Source: an uncultured Bacteroides sp.
GTDB lineage: Bacteria; Bacteroidota; Bacteroidia; Bacteroidales; Bacteroidaceae
Direction of reading: 5' to 3'
DNA length: 33,934 bases
Assembly: GCF_910578895.1 (NCBI RefSeq)
Contig: NZ_CAJTSC010000017.1
Location: 28,460 to 62,393 of the forward strand
Both the position numbers and the translations under genes were made by a program. Within the stretch, counting starts at the first letter, position 1; each line of letters begins with the position of its first letter. Of this stretch, positions 23,261 to 33,934 are shown in pieces. Under the pieces are notes generated by a model. It had not been told where the DNA came from, searched no databases, and saw nothing but the letters and a program-made list of their open reading frames with translations.

Positions 23261-23662
23261 TTATTTCTTCTTAGCGGGAGCAGCCTGTCCCGGCTTCGGA
23301 CGCTTAGCACCGTATTTGGAACGTCTTTGAGTACGGTTGGCAACACCTGCGGTATCCAAAGTACCACGAACGATGTGATAACGCACACCCGGAAGGTCTT
23401 TCACACGACCACCGCGCACCAACACGATTGAGTGCTCCTGCAAGTTGTGTCCTTCTCCCGGAATGTAAGAGTTCACCTCTTTACCGTTAGTCAAACGCAC
23501 ACGAGCTACCTTACGCATAGCTGAATTCGGTTTTTTCGGAGTGGTAGTGTACACTCTCACGCAAACGCCACGTCTTTGAGGACAAGAATCCAAGGCGGGA
23601 GACTTACTTTTCTCTACCAAAACCTCGCGTCCTTTTCTTACTAATTGCTGAATTGTAGGCAT
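23261..23662 (-). CDS. rpsL: 30S ribosomal protein S12
   Basis: S12 (uS12) monitors codon-anticodon pairing. The 133 residues start MPTIQQLVRKGREVLVEKSK. Lysines K43, K44 (TTTPKKPNS) and K88 (GGRVKDLPG), where streptomycin resistance mutations occur, are wild type, as is D89, the residue modified by RimO. The tail is lysine/alanine/proline-rich (RPKPGQAAPAKKK). It is the first gene after a strong promoter. Confidence 0.98.
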   Translation of the reverse strand: MPTIQQLVRKGREVLVEKSKSPALDSCPQRRGVCVRVYTTTPKKPNSAMRKVARVRLTNGKEVNSYIPGEGHNLQEHSIVLVRGGRVKDLPGVRYHIVRGTLDTAGVANRTQRRSKYGAKRPKPGQAAPAKKK

Positions 23663-23725
23663 TTTAATTGTTTTTAGTTATATATTATTGTTTATATTAA
23701 TTCAAAACTATACACTTTTGGGCTG

Positions 23726-23755
23726 CAAAGATACTAATAAGTTTTGAATAATCAA
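23726..23755 (-). promoter_or_regulatory. Promoter of the rpsL-to-rplQ gene block
   Basis: On the minus strand ATTG (the TTG at 23755-23753) is followed after 19 bases by TATCTTTG (23733-23726). This fits the Bacteroides sigma-ABfr pattern TTTG-N19-21-TAnnTTTG. The start would be near 23719, giving a leader of about 57 bases before rpsL. No other equally good promoter is seen before rplQ. Confidence 0.75.
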
Positions 23756-23833
23756 TGCACTACAAGTTTTTTTTTGATTTTATGGAGTTTAGGAAATTCG
23801 GCAGGTCCTACCCTCCCCACTTATCGTCTCCCT

Positions 23834-24154
23834 TTACGCTTCCCCCTTCATGTTGGGCAACGGCCCGAAAGGCTGCTCGTCCGGCATGCGGATAGCGCCA
23901 AAGGTGCGTTCGTATTTGCCGATGTTGTCTTCGAGCGCACGCAACAGGCGTTTGGCATGTTCGGGCGCCAGGATGATACGCGACTGCACGCCGGCTTTGG
24001 GCATCCCCGGCATCGCCCGTATGAAGTCCATGACGAACTCCGAGCTGGAATGGGTGATGACGGCGAGGTTGGCATACGTACCCTGTGCCACTTCTTCTTT
24101 CAGTTCTATCTGCAATTGCCCGGTGTTGTTTTCTTGGTTTTCCATATTTTCCAT
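23834..24154 (-). CDS. DUF3467 family protein
   Basis: This 106-residue acidic-start protein has the DUF3467 features: a first strand LQIELKEEVAQGTYANLAVI, then HSSSEFVMDFIRAMPG, SRIILAPEHAKRLLRALEDN and GKYERTFGAI. The function is unknown in the family. No signal peptide or membrane segment is seen, so it is cytoplasmic. The start at 24154 (MENMENQENN) is chosen; 24145 is equally possible. An upstream ATG at 24205 would overlap the promoter box. Its place between rpoC and rpsL is, to my knowledge, shared by other Bacteroidales genomes, which suggests a role linked to transcription or translation. Confidence 0.85.
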   Translation of the reverse strand: MENMENQENNTGQLQIELKEEVAQGTYANLAVITHSSSEFVMDFIRAMPGMPKAGVQSRIILAPEHAKRLLRALEDNIGKYERTFGAIRMPDEQPFGPLPNMKGEA

Positions 24155-24202
24155 ATTTATTACCCGCTGTGGAGCCGGGAAGTTATTAGTATAATCGAAA
24201 GG

Positions 24203-24210
24203 CAAATATA
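24203..24210 (-). promoter_or_regulatory. Putative promoter -7 box of the DUF3467 gene
   Basis: The minus strand reads TATATTTG, a match to TAnnTTTG. The start would be near 24196, leaving about 42 leader bases before the ATG at 24154. No -33 TTTG lies at the right distance. Repeat copy D begins about 45 bases further upstream. Confidence 0.5.
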
Positions 24211-24254
24211 CGTCTTTCTCTTCAATATTTTACAGCACAGGTTTCGAATTTGCC

Positions 24255-24439
24255 TAAACTTTCATTTACAGGAGTTAGAGGAGTCAAAAGGAGTTATCGG
24301 CCGGCAAGCCGATTTAGGAGTCGAAGCCGATACTTCTACAACAACATCACCCACAAAAGTATCGGTTTTAACTTCTTTAACTCCTGACGAAACGATACGA
24401 AGTGATACTTCTCCAACTCCTTAAATGAAAAAGTTGTGC
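24255..24439. repeat. Palindromic repeat, copy D
   Basis: The ends are cctaaactttcatttac (from about 24253) and taaatgaaaaagttgtgc (to 24439), an imperfect inverted repeat. Family motifs inside are aggagttagaggagtc (24270-24285), ggagttatcggccgg (24290-24304), gtcgaagccgatactt (24320-24335) and agtatcggttttaacttc (24358-24375). The right part matches copy C closely. It lies between the DUF3467 promoter and a gene remnant. Confidence 0.7.
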
Positions 24440-24454
24440 TAAACATCGGGATAA

Positions 24455-24700
24455 GCGGTTTCCGCCTTCAAGCTTTCACCGAAGATAAAAATCGCTGATA
24501 ACAAACAGAATGGCGACCTGGTCCACCCGATGTCTGCCGCCGACATCTATGCCACACTAAAAAAGAAGAACGCCGCCGCACTGCGAGAATGCTCGTGCAC
24601 CGCATTCAGCCATATACTGGCACAATTGGAACGACGGGTACATACGCGCTATGGAAACGGGTATTGGGTGAAGGCACGCATGCCCGGCCGACAAAGGAAG
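24455..24700 (+). pseudogene. Probable C-terminal remnant of a mobile-element gene
   Basis: The plus-strand frame from after a stop at 24452 contains VHPMSAADIYATLKKKNAAA and later RRVHTRYGNGYWVK. This resembles the C-terminal winged-helix-like end of VirE/primase-type proteins of Bacteroides mobile elements, where a helix starting (S/T)A.(D/E)IY.LKKKNP.AM is followed by a strand with HTRYGN.Y. That likeness is from memory and weak. There is no start region, no upstream domain and no ribosome site. The reading frame then runs on into the inverted repeat. Confidence 0.35.
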
Positions 24701-24730
24701 AAATTTTACCGGACAGCAATAATAAGAGTC

Positions 24731-24896
24731 TGCTTAAATTTTTCTTCAAAAAGTTTTTCTTCAGTTCCTTTTTGAGCCTCTTTCCGGTCTGTTTTTCTAT
24801 TTTTATTCGTCACATAGCCCGCTATGCTCCTCATAAAAATAGAAAAACATCCTCGAAAAGAACGCTCAAAATAATGTTGAACAAAATTCAAACAGG
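24731..24896. repeat. Long inverted repeat after the rpoC terminator
   Basis: The core arms are 24771-24806 and 24833-24870. The innermost 17 bases of each arm (tgtttttctatttttat) match perfectly and the outer ends (tttgagc) match as well. A small perfect palindrome, catagcccgctatg, lies near the middle (24813-24826). Weaker pairing extends outward to about 24731 and 24896. It is unrelated to the A-D repeat family. It is AT-rich and could form a cruciform or a long RNA hairpin. Confidence 0.65.
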
Positions 24897-24901
24897 CTCT
24901 G

Positions 24902-24941
24902 AAAAAAGAAAGAAGAGAACCCCGAGAGGTTCCCTTCTTTC
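24902..24941 (-). terminator. Intrinsic terminator of rpoC
   Basis: On the minus strand GAAAGAAGGGAACC (24941-24928) pairs with GGTTCTCTTCTTTC (24921-24908) with one G-U pair, around a 6-base loop, and is followed by TTTTTT. It lies 34 bases after the rpoC stop and ends the rplJL-rpoBC transcript. Confidence 0.88.
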
Positions 24942-24975
24942 ATTATAAAAATCACTGATTGTATTAACGTAGCAA

Positions 24976-27900
24976 TTATTCTTCTACTTTATTGTCAACA
25001 GCATAGTCAAGTACCGTTTTCTTGTTGGCAAGCATACGGTCGTACTCTTCTTTTGAGCCGACAATAATCTTGTCAAACTCACGCTGACCAGTACCGGCAG
25101 GAATCAAATGACCGCAAATCACGTTCTCCTTCATACCTTCCAAACGATCTACCTTACCGTTGATGGCAGCCTCGTTGAGCACCTTCGTCGTTTCCTGGAA
25201 GGAAGCGGCAGACATGAAGCTTGAAGTCTGCAAAGCGGCACGGGTAATACCCTGAAGAATCTGTGTAGAAGTAGCGGGCACGGCATCGCGTACTGCAACC
25301 GGTTTCAAGTCACGACGTTTCAACATGGAGTTCTCGTCGCGCAACTTACGGGCAGTAACAATCTGTCCCGGTTGCAGGTTCTGAGAGTCACCGGCGTCTA
25401 CTACCACCTTCTTGCCCCAGATACGGTCGTTTTCTTCCATGAACTCAAGTTTATCTACAACCTGCTGTTCCAAGAAACGGGTATCGCCCGGTTCGTCAAT
25501 CTCTACCTTGCGCATCATTTGGCGAACGATGATTTCAAAGTGCTTATCGTTAATCTTCACACCCTGCAGACGGTAAACGTCCTGTACTTCGTTCACAATA
25601 TATTCTTGTACAGCCGTAGGACCTTTAATGGCAAGAATATCGGCAGGCGTGATAGCACCGTCGGACAATGGAGTACCGGCACGGACGTAGTCGTTCTCCT
25701 GTACCAGGATCTGCTTGGACAACGGAACAAGATACTTCTTAACCTCGCCGGTCTTGGAAGTAACGATGATTTCGCGGTTGCCGCGCTTCACCTTACCCAT
25801 TGTAACCTCACCGTCGATTTCAGAAACCACAGCAGGATTAGACGGGTTACGTGCCTCGAACAACTCAGTGACACGAGGAAGACCACCCGTGATATCGCCC
25901 GCCTTACCAACGGCACGCGGTATCTTCACGATTACCTCACCGGCTTTTACCTTCTGTCCGTCCTCTACTACCACATGGCCTCCTACAGGAAGGTTATACG
26001 TACGGATAAGTTCGCCATCCTCAGTCATGATGTGGGCGGTAGGAACTTTTGTCTTGTCCTTGGACTCGATGATAATGATTTCGCGCAAACCGGTAGATTC
26101 ATCGGATTCTACCTTATATGTAACGTTCTCAATAACACCTTCAAACTCTATCTTACCGGTAGCTTCGGTAATGATAACCGCATTAAACGGATCCCAACGG
26201 GCAATGAGTTTGCCTTTCTCTACCACCTCACCATCGGCAGCGTAAAGCGTAGAGCCGTAAGGAACGTTATGTGTGGAAAGCACAATGCCGGTATTGACAT
26301 CTACGAAACGCACTTCCGCCAAACGACCTACAACGACTTTCGCCGGTTCGCCTGCTTCGTCGATGATATCTACTGTACGGAGTTCCTCGAATTCCAGACG
26401 TGAGGGGTTCTTCGCAACGATACTTGCGTTAGCTGCAATATTAGCTGCCGTACCACCGGCGTGGAACGTACGCAACGTCAACTGTGTACCCGGCTCACCG
26501 ATAGACTGTGCAGCGATTACGCCGACAGCCTCGCCTTTCTGAACCATGCGGCTGGTGGCCAAGTTACGTCCATAACACTTGGCACAGACACCTTTCTTGG
26601 ACTCACAAGTCAATACGGAACGGATTTCAACGCTCTCAATCGGAGAATCTTCAATCTTCTGCGCAATGGCTTCGGTGATTTCTTCTCCGCCTGCAACGAG
26701 CAATTCGCCGGTTGTAGGGTGAACGATATCATGTACAGACACACGACCCAAGATACGTTCGTACAGCGTAGCGATTGTTTCATCGTTGTTCTTCAAAGCC
26801 GTACAAACCAATCCGCGGAGCGTACCGCAGTCTTCTTCATTAATAATCACATCATGGGATACGTCAACCAGACGACGAGTCAGATATCCTGCATCGGCCG
26901 TCTTCAAAGCGGTATCGGCAAGACCCTTACGGGCACCGTGGGTAGAGATAAAGTACTCCAACACCGAAAGACCTTCCTTAAAGTTAGAAAGAATCGGGTT
27001 TTCGATAATCTGACCGCCTTCAGCACCTGCCTTCTGAGGTTTTGCCATCAAACCACGCATACCGGAAAGCTGACGGATCTGTTCCTTAGAACCACGGGCA
27101 CCGGAATCCAACATCATATATACGGAGTTGAACCCTTGGTCATCGCTCGAAATGGTCTTCATCAGGATATTTGACAACTCGGAGTTTACGTGTGTCCAAA
27201 TATCGATTACCTGGTTGTAACGCTCGTTATTGGTGATGAAACCCATATTGTAGTTGTTGATTACCTGCTCTACCTCTTCGTAGCCTTTCTGAACCAGTGC
27301 TTCTTTCTCTTCGGGGATAATGATATCACCCAAGTTGAACGAAAGACCGCCCTTGAACGCCATCTGATAACCGAGGTTCTTGATACCGTCGAGGAAGTCT
27401 GCCGCTTCTGCCACACCACAAACCTTGATTACATGGCTGATGATATCGCGAAGTGACTTTTTAGAGATAATCGTATTGATATAACCCGCTTTGGCAGGTA
27501 CAATTTCGTTTACAATAACACGGCCCACCGAAGTATCGTGCATCATCTTCTCTATCACGTTGCCATTCTCGTCAACATCCTTGACGATGACACTGATAGG
27601 TGCATGAATGTCACACTTGCCTTCGTTGTAGGCAATAAGCGCTTCTTCAGGACCGTAGAAAGTAAGACCTTCGCCCTTGGCGCCTTTACGCAACTTGGTA
27701 ATGTAGTACAAACCAAGCACCATATCCTGCGCAGGCACTGTGATAGGCGCACCGTTGGCAGGATTCAAGATGTTATGCGACTGGAGCATCAACATTTGCG
27801 CTTCCAGAATAGCCTCGTTGCTCAAAGGCAAGTGAACTGCCATCTGGTCACCGTCGAAGTCGGCGTTGAACGCCGTACATGCCAACGGATGGAGCTGGAT

Positions 27901-29271
27901 TGCCTTACCTTCAATCATCTTAGGTTGGAATGCCTGGATACCCAGACGGTGAAGTGTCGGAGCACGGTTCAGCAATACCGGATGTCCTTTCATCACGTGT
28001 TCCAAAATATCCCAAATTACGGATTCCTTACGGTCTACAATTTTCTTGGCACTCTTCACCGTCTTCACGATACCACGCTCGATGAGCTTACGGATGATAA
28101 ACGGTTTATAGAGTTCCGCCGCCATGAGTTTAGGAATACCGCACTCACCCATTTTCAATTCCGGACCTACAACAATTACGGAACGTGCAGAGTAGTCGAC
28201 ACGCTTACCCAGCAAGTTCTGACGGAAACGTCCCTGCTTACCTTTCAAACTGTCGGAAAGTGATTTCAAAGGACGGTTAGCATCGGTTTTCACCGCGCTT
28301 GATTTGCGGGAGTTATCGAACAATGAATCGACTGCTTCCTGCAACATACGTTTCTCATTACGCAAAATCACTTCGGGAGCCTTGATTTCAATCAAACGCT
28401 TCAGACGATTGTTGCGGATGATAACGCGACGGTAAAGATCGTTCAGGTCGGAAGTGGCGAAACGACCACCGTCCAACGGAACCAACGGACGAAGTTCGGG
28501 CGGGATAACCGGCACGATACGTACAATCATCCATTCAGGCTTGTTGCGTCCGCGCGATGCACGGAAAGACTCAACAACCTGCAGACGCTTCAAAGCTTCG
28601 CTCTTGCGCTGTTGTGAAGCATCACTTCCTGCACGGTTACGCAGTTCGTAAGACAATGAATCGAGGTCGATGCGTGACAGCAAGTCATAAATGGCTTCCG
28701 CACCCATCTTAGCCACAAATTTATTGGGGTCTGAATCTTCAAGGTACTGGTTGTCGCTTGGCAACTTTTCCAACAAGTCCAGATATTCTCCTTCTTCGAG
28801 CAAATCGAATTGTGCCACCTCGCCTTCCAACACACCCGGTTGGATAACGACATAGCGCTCGTAATAAATAATAGCGTCAAGTTTCTTGGTAGGCAACCCC
28901 AACAAGTAACCGATTTTATTAGGAAGCGAACGGAAATACCAGATGTGAGCTACCGGCACAACCAACTGAATGTGTCCCATACGTTCACGACGCACCTTCT
29001 TTTCTGTCACTTCCACGCCACAACGGTCGCAGACAATGCCTTTGTAACGGATACGTTTGTATTTACCGCAATGGCACTCATAGTCTTTAATAGGACCGAA
29101 GATGCGCTCGCAGAACAAACCGTCACGTTCGGGCTTATACGTACGATAGTTGATGGTTTCAGGCTTTAAAACTTCACCACTCGAATTCTCAAGGATTTCT
29201 TCGGGAGAAGCCAAACCGATAGAGATTTTCGAGAAATTACTCTTTATCTTGTTATCTTTTCTAAAAGCCAT
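24976..29271 (-). CDS. rpoC: RNA polymerase beta' subunit
   Basis: Beta' forms half of the polymerase active-site cleft. The 1431 residues hold the N-terminal zinc site (C66, C68, C81, C84), the catalytic NADFDGDQMAVH at 469-480 with three magnesium-binding aspartates, the bridge-helix and trigger-loop region around GSKEQIRQLSGMRGLMA, and the second zinc site (VLTCESKKGVCAKCYGRN). LTLRTFHAGG follows. The start MAFRKDNKIKSNFSKISIGL is standard. The AT-rich 114-base gap after rpoB contains a 12-base-pair hairpin. Confidence 0.98.
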   Translation of the reverse strand: MAFRKDNKIKSNFSKISIGLASPEEILENSSGEVLKPETINYRTYKPERDGLFCERIFGPIKDYECHCGKYKRIRYKGIVCDRCGVEVTEKKVRRERMGHIQLVVPVAHIWYFRSLPNKIGYLLGLPTKKLDAIIYYERYVVIQPGVLEGEVAQFDLLEEGEYLDLLEKLPSDNQYLEDSDPNKFVAKMGAEAIYDLLSRIDLDSLSYELRNRAGSDASQQRKSEALKRLQVVESFRASRGRNKPEWMIVRIVPVIPPELRPLVPLDGGRFATSDLNDLYRRVIIRNNRLKRLIEIKAPEVILRNEKRMLQEAVDSLFDNSRKSSAVKTDANRPLKSLSDSLKGKQGRFRQNLLGKRVDYSARSVIVVGPELKMGECGIPKLMAAELYKPFIIRKLIERGIVKTVKSAKKIVDRKESVIWDILEHVMKGHPVLLNRAPTLHRLGIQAFQPKMIEGKAIQLHPLACTAFNADFDGDQMAVHLPLSNEAILEAQMLMLQSHNILNPANGAPITVPAQDMVLGLYYITKLRKGAKGEGLTFYGPEEALIAYNEGKCDIHAPISVIVKDVDENGNVIEKMMHDTSVGRVIVNEIVPAKAGYINTIISKKSLRDIISHVIKVCGVAEAADFLDGIKNLGYQMAFKGGLSFNLGDIIIPEEKEALVQKGYEEVEQVINNYNMGFITNNERYNQVIDIWTHVNSELSNILMKTISSDDQGFNSVYMMLDSGARGSKEQIRQLSGMRGLMAKPQKAGAEGGQIIENPILSNFKEGLSVLEYFISTHGARKGLADTALKTADAGYLTRRLVDVSHDVIINEEDCGTLRGLVCTALKNNDETIATLYERILGRVSVHDIVHPTTGELLVAGGEEITEAIAQKIEDSPIESVEIRSVLTCESKKGVCAKCYGRNLATSRMVQKGEAVGVIAAQSIGEPGTQLTLRTFHAGGTAANIAANASIVAKNPSRLEFEELRTVDIIDEAGEPAKVVVGRLAEVRFVDVNTGIVLSTHNVPYGSTLYAADGEVVEKGKLIARWDPFNAVIITEATGKIEFEGVIENVTYKVESDESTGLREIIIIESKDKTKVPTAHIMTEDGELIRTYNLPVGGHVVVEDGQKVKAGEVIVKIPRAVGKAGDITGGLPRVTELFEARNPSNPAVVSEIDGEVTMGKVKRGNREIIVTSKTGEVKKYLVPLSKQILVQENDYVRAGTPLSDGAITPADILAIKGPTAVQEYIVNEVQDVYRLQGVKINDKHFEIIVRQMMRKVEIDEPGDTRFLEQQVVDKLEFMEENDRIWGKKVVVDAGDSQNLQPGQIVTARKLRDENSMLKRRDLKPVAVRDAVPATSTQILQGITRAALQTSSFMSAASFQETTKVLNEAAINGKVDRLEGMKENVICGHLIPAGTGQREFDKIIVGSKEEYDRMLANKKTVLDYAVDNKVEE

Positions 29272-29337
29272 ACTTTTATATATAATTGATAATTGAGAAT
29301 TAAAAATTGAAAAATAAATGTCGATAAATCAGGAACT

Positions 29338-29368
29338 GAGAACCGAGGGTTATTGCCCCTCAATTCTC
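29338..29368 (-). other. Hairpin in the rpoB-rpoC gap
   Basis: On the minus strand GAGAATTGAGGG (29368-29357) pairs over 12 positions with CCCTCGGTTCTC (29349-29338), with two G-U pairs and a 7-base loop. It begins 18 bases after the rpoB stop codon and has no T-run. The surrounding gap also holds short near-repeats of aattgagaatt. It may protect the rpoB 3' end or mark a cleavage site. Confidence 0.5.
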
Positions 29369-29385
29369 AATTCTCAAATTTCAAT

Positions 29386-33198
<3,813 letters not shown>

Positions 33199-33239
33199 CT
33201 GTTAATGGATTTGTAGAACTTAATTTTAAATATATACAC

Positions 33240-33278
33240 AAAAAGGTAAAGAACCCTTTTCACGAAGGGTTCCTTACC
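33240..33278 (-). terminator. Terminator-like attenuator between rplL and rpoB
   Basis: On the minus strand GGTAAGGAACCCTT (33278-33265) pairs with AAGGGTTCTTTACC (33258-33245), with one G-U pair and a 6-base loop, and is followed by TTTTT. It is a good intrinsic terminator in form, yet rpoB follows with no promoter seen. Partial termination at this place would explain how L7/L12 is made in excess over polymerase, as known from the E. coli rplL-rpoB attenuator. Confidence 0.8.
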
Positions 33279-33303
33279 GACTTACCTGATTTACAGGCTA
33301 ATG

Positions 33304-33681
33304 TTATTTAAGTTCAACTTCAGCTCCAGCTTCTTCCAATGTTTTCTTCAATGATTCTGCTTCGTCTTTAGCCAAACCTTCTTTTACTACGCTAGGAGCA
33401 CCGTCTACCATGTCTTTAGCTTCCTTCAAACCAAGACCGCAAGCTTCCTTAACGGCTTTAACTACTTGAAGTTTAGCTGAGCCAGCGCTCTTCAATACTA
33501 CGTCGAAAGAAGTTTTTTCTTCAGCGGCAGCAGCACCACCAGCTGCAGGACCAGCAGCAACAGCAACAGCTGCAGCAGCAGGTTCAATACCGTATTCTTC
33601 TTTCAGGATAGTTGCAAGTTCATTAACTTCTTTTACTGTCAAGTTAACTAATTGTTCTGCAAAAGCTTTCAAATCTGCCAT
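33304..33681 (-). CDS. rplL: 50S ribosomal protein L7/L12
   Basis: L7/L12 (bL12) forms the multi-copy stalk that recruits the translation GTPases. The 125 residues have the N-terminal dimer domain (MADLKAFAEQLVNLTVKEVN), an alanine/glycine-rich hinge at about 35-55, and the C-terminal factor-binding domain (VVKAVKEACGLGLKEAKDMV to the end AGAEVELK). It lies 61 bases after rplJ. Confidence 0.98.
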   Translation of the reverse strand: MADLKAFAEQLVNLTVKEVNELATILKEEYGIEPAAAAVAVAAGPAAGGAAAAEEKTSFDVVLKSAGSAKLQVVKAVKEACGLGLKEAKDMVDGAPSVVKEGLAKDEAESLKKTLEEAGAEVELK

Positions 33682-33742
33682 TTTTTGTATGATTTTAATT
33701 GTTTAATTACTAAAATAAATTGATGTTTTTTTGTTTCCGAAG

Positions 33743-33934
33743 TTACGCTTCGGGACGTTCACCGAGAGTCTTGAGAACTCCGTGAATAGTGTTACCACCT
33801 GATTGCAGAGCAGAAATAACATTCTTCGCCGGTGATTGCAGCAAGGCAACGATATCAGCGATAACTTCATTCTTACTCTTGATTGCAACGAGAGCATCCA
33901 ATTGGTCTGCACCAATGTAGAAGCTTTCTTCTGC
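33743..33934 (-). CDS. rplJ: 50S ribosomal protein L10, C-terminal part
   Basis: The last 63 codons of L10 (uL10) run from the right edge of the window to TAA at 33743-33745. L10 anchors the L7/L12 dimers to the ribosome. The visible part reads SFYIGADQLDALVAIKSKNE, then IADIVALLQSPAKNVISALQ and the end GVLKTLGERPEA, which matches the C-terminal helices. It is cut by the window edge, so the start cannot be judged. The gap to rplL holds no clear structure. Confidence 0.93.
   Translation of the reverse strand, partial: AEESFYIGADQLDALVAIKSKNEVIADIVALLQSPAKNVISALQSGGNTIHGVLKTLGERPEA

Larger units (their letters stand above)
24155..24975. other. Spacer between rpoC and the DUF3467 gene
   Basis: These 821 bases hold, left to right, the DUF3467 promoter box, repeat copy D, a probable gene remnant on the plus strand, a 165-base inverted repeat and the rpoC terminator. 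It is the only large break in the minus-strand block. Confidence 0.7.

Noticed and set aside
25372..26403. Long plus-strand frame (343 codons) opposite rpoC, and similar ones opposite rpoB
   Set aside because: They lie antisense to highly conserved polymerase genes and have no domain of their own.
33703..33915. Minus-strand frame of 70 codons at the right edge
   Set aside because: It is out of frame with the L10 C-terminus, which is recognisable in the neighbouring frame ending at 33743.

Overview
The window comes from a member of the Bacteroidales, most likely Bacteroides. The evidence is the gene order (rplJL-rpoBC, then a DUF3467 gene, then rpsLG-fusA, S10, spc and alpha clusters in one direction, with map between secY and infA), promoter -7 boxes of the form TAnnTTTG, AT-rich start regions mostly without Shine-Dalgarno sequences, and the typical lengths of RpoB (1270 aa), RpoC (1431 aa) and L17 (165 aa with an acidic/alanine tail). 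No rRNA or tRNA gene is visible to fix the species.

Layout. Positions 1-989 are non-coding but rich in inverted and direct repeats. A secreted protein gene (990-1613, minus) is divergent from a membrane-anchored MutS-family ATPase gene (1917-3770, plus). Two small minus-strand genes of unknown function follow: a two-helix membrane protein (3991-4530) and an exported protein (4645-5064). From 5539 to the right edge everything on the minus strand is gene-expression machinery. Read in the direction of transcription (right to left) it is rplJ (partial), rplL, rpoB, rpoC, terminator; a 0.8 kb spacer with two kinds of repeats and a probable gene remnant; DUF3467; a strong promoter; rpsL, rpsG, fusA; rpsJ-rplC-rplD-rplW-rplB-rpsS-rplV-rpsC-rplP-rpmC-rpsQ; rplN-rplX-rplE-rpsN-rpsH-rplF-rplR-rpsE-rpmD-rplO-secY-map-infA-rpmJ; rpsM-rpsK-rpsD-rpoA-rplQ; terminator at 5482-5513.

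Function. The block supplies the RNA polymerase core (alpha, beta, beta'), the stalk protein L7/L12 and L10, about half of the ribosomal proteins, EF-G, IF-1, the SecY channel and methionine aminopeptidase. About 18 kb from the rpsL promoter (23726-23755) to the rplQ terminator contains no clear intrinsic terminator. It has hairpins in the fusA-rpsJ and rpsK-rpsD gaps that could tune expression. The rplL-rpoB gap has a terminator-like hairpin, as expected for an attenuator that sets polymerase output below L7/L12 output.

The less ordinary material lies at the edges of the ribosomal block. A family of imperfectly palindromic repeats (about 155-205 bp for the full copies) occurs four times and never inside a gene. 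Three copies sit beside putative promoters. A different 165 bp inverted repeat follows the rpoC terminator, and a very stable nested hairpin follows the rplQ terminator. Inside the block, only four genes (rplW, rplE, rplF, rpmD), all for large-subunit proteins, carry good Shine-Dalgarno sequences. I see no CRISPR array, intact insertion sequence, prophage or defence operon.
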